A DNA stretch of 46,729 bases from CAZEFK01 sp964511405 (GTDB lineage: Bacteria > Pseudomonadota > Alphaproteobacteria > Elsterales > Elsteraceae). A model generated the notes under the pieces. That model worked only from the letters and a program-made list of their open reading frames with translations, was not told the DNA's origin and did no database searches. Within the stretch, counting starts at the first letter, position 1. The number at the start of each line of letters is the position of its first letter. The stretch is from NCBI GenBank assembly GCA_964511405.1, contig CAZEFK010000022.1, positions 1 through 46,729 on the forward strand, read 5' to 3'. Positions 1 to 8,188 of this stretch are shown in pieces. Position numbers and translations under genes: made by a program.

Positions 1-192
1 CGTCCGGCCGCCCCGGCGCCGGCCGCCCCCGCGCCCGCGGCGCCGACGGCGGCCGCACCGCTGCCTCAGACGCCGACCGACGAGGTCAGCCGCACTGCGC
101 TCACCAACCTGTCGAAGAAAACCGGCTTTGCCGACAGCATCCAGGTGGCGTCCGCGGACAGCAGCGCCTTCGAGCTGGCGCCCCAGGGCTGA
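1..192 (+). CDS. C-terminal end of an Ala/Pro-rich protein (partial)
   Basis: Only the last 63 codons are visible; the gene enters from the left edge in frame 1 and stops with TGA. The visible part starts with a low-complexity Ala/Pro linker (about 20 residues) followed by a tail with a mixed composition (TDEVSRTALTNLSKKTGF) that looks like ordinary protein. The stop lies 12 bases before the start of the WD40-caspase gene on the same strand, so the two are probably cotranscribed. No domain can be assigned from this fragment. Its real coding nature is supported by the tight spacing and the non-repetitive tail. Confidence 0.6.
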   Translation, partial: RPAAPAPAAPAPAAPTAAAPLPQTPTDEVSRTALTNLSKKTGFADSIQVASADSSAFELAPQG

Positions 193-204
193 CGGAGCGG
201 CGCC

Positions 205-3200
205 ATGCGGTCCTGGCCCTGGCTGCTCGGCTTGGTGGCATCGATGCTGCTGGCGGGTGCCGCCCAGGCGGCGGCGCCGGCCACGCCGGCGCCGACCGGC
301 GTGCCGATGGCGCCGTTCCTACGCATCGACACCGGCATGCATGGGGCGGTGATCAACCGGATCGCCGCCGCCGGCGGCCTCGCCGCCACGGCCTCCGACG
401 ACAAGACGGTGCGCCTGTGGTCGCTGCCGTCCGGCGACCCGGTGGCGACCCTCCGGGTGCCGGTCGGCCCGGGCGACGAAGGGGCGCTCTACGCCGTCGC
501 CCTGTCGCCCGACGCCAAGACCCTGGTCGCAGCGGGCTATACCGGCAGGACCTGGGACGGGGCGTTCTGCCTGTATCTGTTCAGCGTGCCCGAGGAGCGC
601 ATGCTCGGGCGGCTGGCCGGGCTGCCGGCGACGATCAACCATCTGGCGTTCTCGCCGGATGGCCGCCGCTTCGCCGCCGCGTTCAGCGGCAAGGTCGGCG
701 TCCGCGTCTGGGACGCCAAGACCGGCAAGCTCGTGGGCGAGGATCGCGACTATGGCGACCGCGCCACCTTCGTCGCCTATGACGCGGCCGGCCGGTTCGC
801 CACCACCTCCTATGACGGCCAGATCCGCCTCTATGACAGCGACGCCAAACTGCTGGCCAAGAAGAAGGCGCCTGGCGGCCGACCGTTTTCGATCGCGTTC
901 TCGCCCGATGGCGCCCTGCTGGCGGTGGGCTATGAGGACCAGCCGCGGGTCGACCTGCTGTCGGGCCGCGATCTCGCGCTGCGCTTCTCGCCCGACACCG
1001 CCGGGTTGAAGGCGGGCGGCCTGAACGCCGTGGCCTGGCAGCCGGGTGCCCACGGTGCCGTGCTGGCGGCGGCCGGCACGGCCCGTGACGCCAGCGGCGC
1101 GGTGGTGATGCGACGATGGGCGGATCTGGGGTTGGGCGACGCGGCCGATGTCGGCATCGCGCGCGACAGCGTGGCCGAGCTGGTCGGCAGCGACGCCGGC
1201 CTGCTGTTCGCCAGCGCCGAGCCGTCCTGGGGCCTGGTCGACGCCAACGGCCAGGTGGCGGTCGACAAGCGCGGCGGCATCGCCGATTTCCGCGGCGTCA
1301 ACGATGCGCGGTTCGCCGTCTCGGCCGACGGCCGCATTCTCGAGTTCGCCCTGGGACCGAATCAGCCGAAGCTGCGCTTCGACATCGCCCAGCGCAGCCT
1401 GGTGCCGGCGCCGACCGCCGATCCGGCGCTCGCCCGCGCCCAGACCCAAGGCCTGCCGATTACCGACTGGCGCAATTCGGCCGCGCCCAAGCTGGCCGGC
1501 AAGCCGCTCCGGCTCGACGACCAGGAGCTGGCGCGCAGCCTGGCGATCGCGCCCGACCGGCAGCGCTTCCTGCTCGGCACCGACTACAACCTGCGGCTCT
1601 ATGGCGCCAACGGCGTCGAGCTCAAGCGCGTGGCGGTGCCGGCCACCGCCTGGGGCGTCGCCATCGCCGGCAACGGCACCGTGGCGGTGGCGGCGCTCGG
1701 CGACGGCACGATCCGCTGGTACGGCCTCGGCGCCGGCGACCTGCTGGCCGAGCGCGTGGCGCTGTTCCCGGACGGCGACAGCGGCCGCTGGATCGCCTGG
1801 ACGCCCGAGGGCTTCTTCGACCATGCCGACAGCGGCGGCAAGGAGCTGGTAGGATACCTGTTCAACCGCGGCAAGGCGCAATCGCCGGAATGGGTGAGCT
1901 TCGCCCAGGTCTACCGCCTGCTCTATGCGCCCGAGCTGGTCGCCGGCAAGCTGGCCGGCACCGCCGATGCCGCCATCCGCGACCGCCTGGCCGCCCTGGG
2001 CGACATCCGCACCCGCTTCGACCAGCTGGCGCCGCCCGCGATCGAGATCATCGACTATTGCCTGAGCGAGAACGGCCACGAGACCTGCACCGCGGTCAAG
2101 GACGCGGCCGAGCGCACGCGCGCGGCCCAGGCCCCCGCCCCGCCGGCGTCGCTTGGCGCCGGCACCGCCCTGCCGGGCGCGGGCGCGGGCGCGCCGGCGG
2201 CCGTCACTTTCACCATGGTGCCGGCGAAGACCGTGACCCGATCGTTCGACGTGGCCCTGCCGACGGACACCAAGACCGTGAAGCTGCGCTACCGCGCCGT
2301 CGACCGCGGCGGCGGCGTCGGCGCCCTGGACTTCTTCCTCAACGACCGCAATGTCGGCCGGCAGAAGCCGACGCGCGCGCTGGCCCGCGACCTGGCCCAA
2401 GGCAGCCTGGGCGAGCAGGAGATCCCGCTCGACCCCGGGCTCAACCGTGTCCAGATCCGCGCCTATGACGCGGCCAACGGTGCCTACGCGCCGTCGCGCC
2501 CCCTGGTGCTGGCCGCGGGGAAGGGCGGCGATCAGGCCAAGCCGCGCCTGCTGGTGCTGGCCGCGGCCGTCAACCGCTATGCCTCGGTACAGCCGCTGCA
2601 GTTCCCGGTTGCCGACGCCCAGGGCTTCATCGCGACCCTAAAGGACAAAGCCGCCAACCTGTTCAGCGAGATCAAGACGGTCGAACTCTATGACGAACAG
2701 GCGACCGTCCCGGCGATCAACCAAGCGCTGCAGCAGCTGGCCGACACGGCCCAGACCCAGGACACCGTTCTGATATACATATCGGGTCATGGCGACATGG
2801 TCGGCGATAACTACTTCTATATCCCTCAGAATTTTGACATGACTGGAGTGGATACCGAAAAAGCGTTGCACGACGCGGAGGCGGCGCACAGCTTCACCGG
2901 CCAGATGCTGGTCGAGGCGCTGGGCCGGATCAAGGCGCGCAACGGCTTCGTGTTCCTGGACACCTGCCATTCCGGCGCCCTGACGCTCGATGCCGGCGCC
3001 AGCCAGATCAACCATGAGAGCGGCCGCTACATCCTGACCGCCGCGTCCTCGGCCGAGGAGGCGCTGGACAGCTACGACAACCGCCACGGGGTGTTCGCCT
3101 ACGCGCTGCTGGAGGCCCTGGACGGCAAGGCGCCCAAGGAAGCCGGCGGCGAGCTCGACAACTTCCAGCTGGGCTTCTATGTGGCCAAGCGGGTCGCCGA

Positions 3201-3288
3201 CCTCGCCCGCGAGAAGGACTGGCACCAGACCGCGCGCTTCAAGATCGCCACCCAGGACGCGGTGCCGTTCCCGCTGGTCAAGCCGTAG
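205..3288 (+). CDS. Exported WD40-repeat protein with C-terminal caspase (peptidase C14) domain
   Basis: 1027 residues. A Sec signal peptide (about 1-23, ending AGAAQA) is followed by a WD40-type beta-propeller (about 45-560; repeated patterns such as AFSPDGRRFAAAFSG and TASDDKTVRLW), an Ig-like segment (about 668-770) and a caspase p20-like domain from about 780. The catalytic dyad is visible: His862 in YISGHGD and Cys921 in LDTCHSG. The start is supported by GGAG seven bases upstream. Bacterial caspase-like (orthocaspase) proteins often carry WD40 sensor domains, and proteolysis triggered by the propeller is the usual idea. The signal peptide implies that this one acts outside the cytoplasm. 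The substrate is unknown. Codons around the catalytic His are unlike the rest of the gene (see findings). The stop abuts the stop of the convergent next gene. Confidence 0.9.
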   Translation: MRSWPWLLGLVASMLLAGAAQAAAPATPAPTGVPMAPFLRIDTGMHGAVINRIAAAGGLAATASDDKTVRLWSLPSGDPVATLRVPVGPGDEGALYAVALSPDAKTLVAAGYTGRTWDGAFCLYLFSVPEERMLGRLAGLPATINHLAFSPDGRRFAAAFSGKVGVRVWDAKTGKLVGEDRDYGDRATFVAYDAAGRFATTSYDGQIRLYDSDAKLLAKKKAPGGRPFSIAFSPDGALLAVGYEDQPRVDLLSGRDLALRFSPDTAGLKAGGLNAVAWQPGAHGAVLAAAGTARDASGAVVMRRWADLGLGDAADVGIARDSVAELVGSDAGLLFASAEPSWGLVDANGQVAVDKRGGIADFRGVNDARFAVSADGRILEFALGPNQPKLRFDIAQRSLVPAPTADPALARAQTQGLPITDWRNSAAPKLAGKPLRLDDQELARSLAIAPDRQRFLLGTDYNLRLYGANGVELKRVAVPATAWGVAIAGNGTVAVAALGDGTIRWYGLGAGDLLAERVALFPDGDSGRWIAWTPEGFFDHADSGGKELVGYLFNRGKAQSPEWVSFAQVYRLLYAPELVAGKLAGTADAAIRDRLAALGDIRTRFDQLAPPAIEIIDYCLSENGHETCTAVKDAAERTRAAQAPAPPASLGAGTALPGAGAGAPAAVTFTMVPAKTVTRSFDVALPTDTKTVKLRYRAVDRGGGVGALDFFLNDRNVGRQKPTRALARDLAQGSLGEQEIPLDPGLNRVQIRAYDAANGAYAPSRPLVLAAGKGGDQAKPRLLVLAAAVNRYASVQPLQFPVADAQGFIATLKDKAANLFSEIKTVELYDEQATVPAINQALQQLADTAQTQDTVLIYISGHGDMVGDNYFYIPQNFDMTGVDTEKALHDAEAAHSFTGQMLVEALGRIKARNGFVFLDTCHSGALTLDAGASQINHESGRYILTAASSAEEALDSYDNRHGVFAYALLEALDGKAPKEAGGELDNFQLGFYVAKRVADLAREKDWHQTARFKIATQDAVPFPLVKP

Positions 3289-4020
3289 CTAGTTCCCCGC
3301 CAGCACCCGCGCCGCCAGCGCCTTGGCCTGGCGGTCGCAGCCCTTCTCCGACATCCAGCCGGCCAGCATGGCATCGCCGGCCACGGTCGGGGGAATCCGA
3401 TGGATGGTCTGAACCGTGCGCTCGGCGCCGACCGTAATCGCGAAGGCTTGGCCGTCCTCGATCGGCACGTCGGCCGGGATCGCCAGCGACTGGGCACCGG
3501 CCGGCCAGGTCGCCTGGGCCGCCCAGCTGCCGTCCGCGGGCCCCAGCGACAAGGGTGCGGCCTCGCTGGCGTCGGAACGCCACAGCACCAGGCCGGCGCC
3601 GGCCTTCAAGCAGCGGTCTCCCGACTTGCCCGTGTTCACGACCCAGGGGTCGTCCGGCTCACGCTCGACGCCAAGGCCGCGCACCGTGGCAATGGTTGTG
3701 GTGTGCGCCGGTTGCTGCGTCATCAGCAGGCGCAAGGCGTCGGCGACCCCCGGACCGGCCGCCGCGGACCCGTCCGGCTGCGGCGCCTGCTCGTAGGGAC
3801 CGCGCAAGCGGATCACCGCGCCGGTGGCGGCGACCAGCGTGACGCGGGCGCCGGCGCCCAGCCTGAGCGGCTTGCTGCCGTCGATCGCGGCGCCCGGCTG
3901 GATGTCGGTGCCGACGGCATCGACCACCACCAGATCTGCGGCCGAAGCAGCGGCCGATGCCGCTACCAGCAGGCCGAAGCCCAAGGCCAAGCGAGCTGCG
4001 TGCGAACCCAGCGCGATCAT
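3289..4020 (-). CDS. Secreted FecR-like protein of unknown function
   Basis: 243 residues with an N-terminal signal peptide (MIALGSHAARLALGFG, cleavage near ASAA-D). The mature start reads VDAVGTDIQPGAAIDG followed by LRLGAGARVTLVAATGAVIRLRGPYE. This pattern of a beta-rich value-of-property module resembles FecR-type periplasmic domains, but the similarity is weak and judged by eye. The middle contains a predicted surface part with two Cys residues (one in GDRCLKAG, one near the C-terminus in EKGCDRQ). The start at 4020 is chosen over an upstream in-frame ATG because GGGAGG lies at proper spacing and the signal peptide begins here. It converges directly on the caspase gene. FecR-like proteins and secreted caspase proteins co-occur in some proteobacteria, so a shared surface role is possible. 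Confidence 0.65.
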   Translation of the reverse strand: MIALGSHAARLALGFGLLVAASAAASAADLVVVDAVGTDIQPGAAIDGSKPLRLGAGARVTLVAATGAVIRLRGPYEQAPQPDGSAAAGPGVADALRLLMTQQPAHTTTIATVRGLGVEREPDDPWVVNTGKSGDRCLKAGAGLVLWRSDASEAAPLSLGPADGSWAAQATWPAGAQSLAIPADVPIEDGQAFAITVGAERTVQTIHRIPPTVAGDAMLAGWMSEKGCDRQAKALAARVLAGN

Positions 4021-4154
4021 GGAACGACCTCCCGGCCTGCCGATTGCGCCGGGATCATACACCACGGGCGGGGTGGTCGCGCTGTGAGAGGCGTCATAGT
4101 CGATCGAATATGCCTCGCCTTCCAGCCGGCCGCGGCATGCCGCCGCACCCGCGG

Positions 4155-4823
4155 TCAGGGATCGCCCGGCACGCCGAAGGACGGCGCGCGCGACGGATCG
4201 AGCGCGCGCGCCACATAGTCATCGGCTTGGCCCTGATAGAGCCGCCACAGCCGGTCCAGCGCCACCAGCGGCGCGTCATCCCAGTCGACACGCAGGTCGA
4301 CATAGGGCCAAGCCTCCGCCCGGGCCACCAGCAGCGCCGCCGATCGGATCGGCCCGGCCTCGCCGCCGGCGGCCAGGCCGCCCTCCAGCGCCCGGAGCAG
4401 CCGCGCCGGCAGCAGCCCGTCCGCTGCGGCGAAGGCCGCGACGATCGCCGCCGGCACCTCGGCATTGGCCAGGATGTTGCCGATGGCCACGCAGTCCAGC
4501 CCGGTCGCGCCATTGTTGGCGCCGTTCGTCCCCGGTCCCGAATACCAGCCGACGCGGCCGCGGCGGTCGACCGCCGCGAGCTGCCGCGGCCGCAGGTCGT
4601 GGACCGCCGCCAGCGCACCGAGCGCCGTTTCCGGGCTCTCGCCCTGCAGCAACCGGTCGAGCAGGGCCGGGCCCAGCCGCGGATCGGTGATGTTCTGGCT
4701 GAGCGCCGCCCCGACGCCGGCGCGCACGAACGCGCAGCGCGCCCCGACCGCGGGGCTCGACGACGTCACCGCCACGCCCAGCATGCCGGTCCGGGCGCAG
4801 CGGGCGGCGATCGAAAAGGTCAT
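4155..4823 (-). CDS. DUF1028 family protein (Ntn-hydrolase-like)
   Basis: 222 residues. The N-terminus MTFSIAARCARTGMLGVAV, the block AVGARCAFVRAGVGAALSQN and the GNILANAEVPAAI segment are typical of DUF1028, a family of about 220-300 residues thought to have an Ntn-hydrolase fold; no reaction is firmly established. Members often sit beside amino acid or peptide catabolic genes. Here it is divergent from an FAD amine oxidase (152 bases between starts), and that oxidase precedes a DUF1989/polyamine-transport operon, so a role in hydrolysing an amide intermediate is plausible but inferred. The start at 4823 is chosen because the family begins at this Met and AGGA precedes it; the frame stays open much further upstream but that part is Arg-rich shadow translation. 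Confidence 0.85.
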   Translation of the reverse strand: MTFSIAARCARTGMLGVAVTSSSPAVGARCAFVRAGVGAALSQNITDPRLGPALLDRLLQGESPETALGALAAVHDLRPRQLAAVDRRGRVGWYSGPGTNGANNGATGLDCVAIGNILANAEVPAAIVAAFAAADGLLPARLLRALEGGLAAGGEAGPIRSAALLVARAEAWPYVDLRVDWDDAPLVALDRLWRLYQGQADDYVARALDPSRAPSFGVPGDP

Positions 4824-4975
4824 GGGCTCACGTCCTGCTATCGTCCGGGGCCGGGCAGCCGCACTCATTCCCCATGCAAGCCCCCACGCCCAGGCAAGCA
4901 GCGTGTCAAAATGGCGGGCCCGTGGGAAGCGGCGCGCGGCTTGCAGCACCCGCACCGGACTCGGGAGCTGTATCG

Positions 4976-6283
4976 ATGACCGACTATGCCTTGCCTCGTT
5001 CGCTGTGGGCCGACACCGCCGTCCCGGCCTCCGCCTGCCCGCCGGTCTCGGGAGACGCGAGCGCCGACGTCTGCGTGATCGGCGGCGGCTATACCGGGCT
5101 GACCGCCGCCCTCCATCTCGCCGAAGCCGGCGCATCGGTGGCGCTGATCGAGGCCGCGGAGCCGGGCTGGGGCGCCTCGGGCCGGAATGGCGGCCAGGTG
5201 ATCCCGGGCCTCAAGATCGACCCCGACGCCATTCGCGCCCACTACGGTCCCGACGCCGGGCCGCGGGTGGCCGCCTTCGCCGCGGGCACCGCGGATACGA
5301 CGTTCGGACTGATCCGGCGCCTCGGCATCGACTGCGATGCGCAGCAGACCGGCTGGATCCAGGGCGCACCCTCGGCCGCCGGGCTGGCCACCGTGACGCG
5401 CCGGGCCGAGGAGATCGCCCGCGACGGCGGCCGGGTCGAGGTCCTGAACGCCGCCGCCGTCGCCGCCCGGGTCGGCCACGACTATTACCGCGGCGCCCTG
5501 CTGGACCATCGCGGCGGCCATCTGCAGCCGCTGAGCTACGCGCGCGGGCTGGCCGCCGCCGCCCAACGGGCCGGCGCCCGCCTCCATGGCCGCTCCCCGG
5601 CCATCGGCCTCGGCCGCACCGGCGGCCGCTGGCGGGTCGAGACGCCAACCGGCTGCATCAGCGCCGAGCGGGTTATCCTGGGCACCGGGGGCTACACCGA
5701 CCTCGCTGGGCGCGGGGCGCCGTTCGACCAGCTCGCCCGCAGCGTCGTCCCGGTGTTCAGCTACCAGATCGCGACGCAGCCGCTGCCCGACGAGCTGCGG
5801 CGCCGCATCCTGCCCGGCAGCGAGGCCGTTTCCGAGACCCGGCGGCTGCTGATCTACTATCGCCCCGACCGCTTCGGCCGACTGGTGATCGGCGGCCGCG
5901 GCCGATTCCGCGACACGAGCGAGCCGCGCTTTTTCCGCCATATCGAGCGCGCCCTCGCCGCGCTCTATCCGATGCTGGCGGGCGTGCCCCTGGACTATCG
6001 CTGGGGCGGGCGCATCGCCATGACCCGCGACCACCTGCCCCACCTGCACGAGCCGGCGCCCGGTGTCACGGCCGGCCTCGGCTGCAACGGGCGCGGCGTG
6101 GCGCTGGCGACCTGCATCGGCCGGCTGCTGGCCGAGCACGCCCTGGGCCGGCCCGGGCGCGAGCTGGGCCTGCCGCTGTCGCCGATTGCCGGCATTCCAC
6201 TGCCCCAGGTCCGCCGCCCCGTGGTCGCCGTCCTGCGGCACTGGTACGCGCTGCAGGATTGGCAGGAACGGCGCGCCGGCTGA
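4976..6283 (+). CDS. FAD-dependent amine oxidoreductase, PuuB-like (DAO family)
   Basis: 435 residues, the usual length for gamma-glutamylputrescine oxidase and relatives. The dinucleotide-binding loop IGGGYTGL is at 35-42, followed by the family block WGASGRNGGQVIPGLK (65-80), which is typical of PuuB-like enzymes. A C-terminal DAO-type segment contains YRWGGRIAMTRDHLPHL and GCNGRGVALAT. It is expected to oxidise a secondary or primary amine to imine/aldehyde with H2O2 formation in the cytoplasm. GGGAG before the ATG supports the start. The gene lies 117 bases upstream of the DUF1989-pot operon and is divergent from DUF1028, so it probably catabolises what the transporter brings in. The exact amine is unknown; puuB is not used as a symbol because the rest of the Puu pathway is absent here. 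Confidence 0.87.
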   Translation: MTDYALPRSLWADTAVPASACPPVSGDASADVCVIGGGYTGLTAALHLAEAGASVALIEAAEPGWGASGRNGGQVIPGLKIDPDAIRAHYGPDAGPRVAAFAAGTADTTFGLIRRLGIDCDAQQTGWIQGAPSAAGLATVTRRAEEIARDGGRVEVLNAAAVAARVGHDYYRGALLDHRGGHLQPLSYARGLAAAAQRAGARLHGRSPAIGLGRTGGRWRVETPTGCISAERVILGTGGYTDLAGRGAPFDQLARSVVPVFSYQIATQPLPDELRRRILPGSEAVSETRRLLIYYRPDRFGRLVIGGRGRFRDTSEPRFFRHIERALAALYPMLAGVPLDYRWGGRIAMTRDHLPHLHEPAPGVTAGLGCNGRGVALATCIGRLLAEHALGRPGRELGLPLSPIAGIPLPQVRRPVVAVLRHWYALQDWQERRAG

Positions 6284-6346
6284 GCAGGGCGCCCACCGAT
6301 TGGGCAGACCCGGACACCGCAGCCCGCCGGCGTCCCGCAGCGCCCC

Positions 6347-6365
6347 TTAGGCACAAGGCTTGCTT
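6347..6365 (+). promoter_or_regulatory. Sigma-54 (RpoN) promoter upstream of the DUF1989-pot operon
   Basis: The sequence AGGCACAAGGCTTGCTT has the invariant GG (6350-6351) and GC (6362-6363) separated by exactly 10 bases, and matches the -24/-12 consensus TGGCAC-N5-TTGC except for the first T. Transcription would start near 6375, leaving about 26 bases of leader containing the AAGGGGGG ribosome site before the TTG start at 6401. A short inverted repeat GCCCA-N5-TGGGC at 6291-6305 lies upstream where an enhancer-binding protein could bind; that part is weak. Confidence 0.65.
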
Positions 6366-6400
6366 AACCCCGCCCCGGGGATAGCAAGGGGGGCCGAAGG

Positions 6401-7003
6401 TTGAACGAGCGCACGGGACGGATCCCTGCCCGCCGGGGCGTGGCGGTGCATGTGAAGCGCGGCCAGTCGATCCGCATCATCAACACCCATGGCGAGCAGG
6501 TGGTCGACACCTGGGCCTTCGTCGACGGCCATCTGACCGAGTTCCTGTCGATGGAGCACATGCGGGCGACGCTGAAGGCGCTGCGCCCGGCGATCGGCGA
6601 TGCGCTGCACACCAACAAGCGCCGGCCGATCCTGACCCTGACCGAGGACACCTCGCCCGGCGTCCACGATACCCTGATGGCGGCGTGCGACAACGAGCGG
6701 TACCAGCTGCTGGGCTGCACCGGCTACCACGACAACTGCACCGACAACCTGGCCGCCGCCATGGCCGCCATCGGGCTGGCCGCGCCGGAGACGCCCAGCC
6801 CGCTCAACCTGTTCATGAACATCCCGTGGACCGCCGACGGCCGGCTCAGTTTCGACCCTCCGGTGACGAAGCCCGGCGATTACGTGGTGCTGCGTGCCGA
6901 GCTCGACGCCGTGGTCGCGATGTCGGCCTGTCCCCAGGACATCCTGCCGATCAACGGCCGGTCGGGCCGGCCGACCGATGCCCACTACGAGATCCTGGGT
7001 TGA
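6401..7003 (+). CDS. DUF1989 / urea carboxylase-associated family protein
   Basis: 200 residues from a TTG start preceded by AAGGGGGG. The family signature is clear: IINTHGEQVVDTWAF near the N-terminus, then Cys96, and LLGCTGYHDNC (Cys106, His110, Cys113), then LFMNIPW and the final ACPQDILPINGR with Cys177. These Cys/His residues probably bind a metal. Characterised members include the two subunits of carboxyguanidine deiminase, which act with a urea/guanidine carboxylase. Neither a partner paralogue nor a carboxylase is seen in this window. Instead the gene leads a polyamine-type ABC importer operon: its stop overlaps the TTG start of the ATPase gene (TTGA). Its substrate is thus likely a different guanidino or amide compound; that is inference. 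Confidence 0.88.
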   Translation: MNERTGRIPARRGVAVHVKRGQSIRIINTHGEQVVDTWAFVDGHLTEFLSMEHMRATLKALRPAIGDALHTNKRRPILTLTEDTSPGVHDTLMAACDNERYQLLGCTGYHDNCTDNLAAAMAAIGLAAPETPSPLNLFMNIPWTADGRLSFDPPVTKPGDYVVLRAELDAVVAMSACPQDILPINGRSGRPTDAHYEILG

Positions 7004-8136
7004 GCGCGGCCGGCGCCCTCCTGCGCGATGCGGCACCCGCCCGGGCCACCGCCCGCGGCGACGACGCGTTCGTCGAGTTCGTCGCCTTGGAGAAGAGCTA
7101 TGACGGCGAGACGCTGGTGGTCCAGAACCTGGACCTCGGCATCCGCCGCGGCGAGTTCCTGACCATGCTCGGGCCCTCCGGCTCGGGCAAGACCACCACC
7201 CTGATGATGCTGGCCGGCTTCGAAGCGCCGACCTCGGGCCGGATCTTCCTGGACGGCACCTCGATCGAGACCACGCCGCCGCACCGCCGCGATATCGGCA
7301 TGGTGTTCCAGAACTACGCGCTGTTCCCGCACATGACGGTGGCGCAGAACCTGGCCTTTCCGCTTGAAGTGCGCGGCTGCCCGCGCGCCGAGGTCCAGGC
7401 CCGCGTCGCGCGCGCCCTCGACATGGTGCAGCTCGGCGGCTACCCGGGCCGGCGGCCGGCTCAGCTGTCCGGCGGCCAGCAGCAGCGGGTGGCGCTGGCC
7501 CGCGCCTTCGTGTTCGAGCCCAAGCTGATGCTGATGGACGAGCCGCTCGGCGCGCTCGACAAGCAGCTGCGCGAGCACATGCAGCTGGAGATCCGGCACC
7601 TGCACAAGCGGCTGGGCCTGACCGTGGTCTACGTGACCCACGACCAGGAGGAGGCGATGACCATGTCGGACCGCATCGCCGTGTTCAATGGCGGCCGCAT
7701 CCAGCAGCTGGGCAGCGCCGTCGACCTGTACGAGCGGCCGTGCAATGCCTTCGTCGCCCAGTTCATCGGCGAGAACAACCGCCTGCCGGCGACCATCACC
7801 CACGTCGATGGCGAGGGCTGCCGCGCCCGCCTCGCCGACGGCAGCCTGGTCGACGCGCTGGCCGTGAACATCGGCCCGCCGGGCAGCGCCAGCACTCTGT
7901 CGATCCGTCCCGAGCGCGTCGTGATCGACCCGCCGCCGGACACCGGCAACCGGCTGCCGGCGACGGTGCAGGAGCTGATCTATCTGGGCGACCACACCCG
8001 GGTCCGGCTGGCCCTCGCCGGCCGCGACGACGTCATCGTCAAGGTGCCGGCCGGCCACGCCCAGGCTGGGCTGGCCCCCGGCGCCGCCGTGACGGTGGGC
8101 TGGCGCTGGCAGGACTGCCGCGCCCTGGACGCGTGA
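7000..8136 (+). CDS. potA: ABC transporter ATP-binding protein, spermidine/putrescine type
   Basis: 378 residues. Walker A GPSGSGKTT at 58-66, signature LSGGQQQRVALARA from 156, Walker B LMLMDEP with Asp180-Glu181, H-loop VTHDQEEA, then a C-terminal TOBE-type regulatory domain (SIRPERV, about 300-378). This is the PotA/FbpC/UgpC arrangement. The start is a TTG at 7000 that overlaps the stop of the DUF1989 gene as TTGA, implying translational coupling; no ATG exists between there and the first conserved residues (FVEFVALEKSYDG). It energises the permeases encoded downstream. The pot symbol is by family; the actual ligand is unproven. Confidence 0.9.
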   Translation: MSAAGALLRDAAPARATARGDDAFVEFVALEKSYDGETLVVQNLDLGIRRGEFLTMLGPSGSGKTTTLMMLAGFEAPTSGRIFLDGTSIETTPPHRRDIGMVFQNYALFPHMTVAQNLAFPLEVRGCPRAEVQARVARALDMVQLGGYPGRRPAQLSGGQQQRVALARAFVFEPKLMLMDEPLGALDKQLREHMQLEIRHLHKRLGLTVVYVTHDQEEAMTMSDRIAVFNGGRIQQLGSAVDLYERPCNAFVAQFIGENNRLPATITHVDGEGCRARLADGSLVDALAVNIGPPGSASTLSIRPERVVIDPPPDTGNRLPATVQELIYLGDHTRVRLALAGRDDVIVKVPAGHAQAGLAPGAAVTVGWRWQDCRALDA

Positions 8137-8188
8137 CAGAAGACCATCCGAGGCAACACGCCGGCGCGGCCGGCATATGGAGGCAAGA

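Noticed and set aside
319..2400. Long open frame antisense to the WD40-caspase gene
   Set aside because: Its translation has no recognisable family content and is rich in Arg/Gly/Ala as expected from GC-rich antisense frames, while the sense frame has WD40 and caspase motifs.
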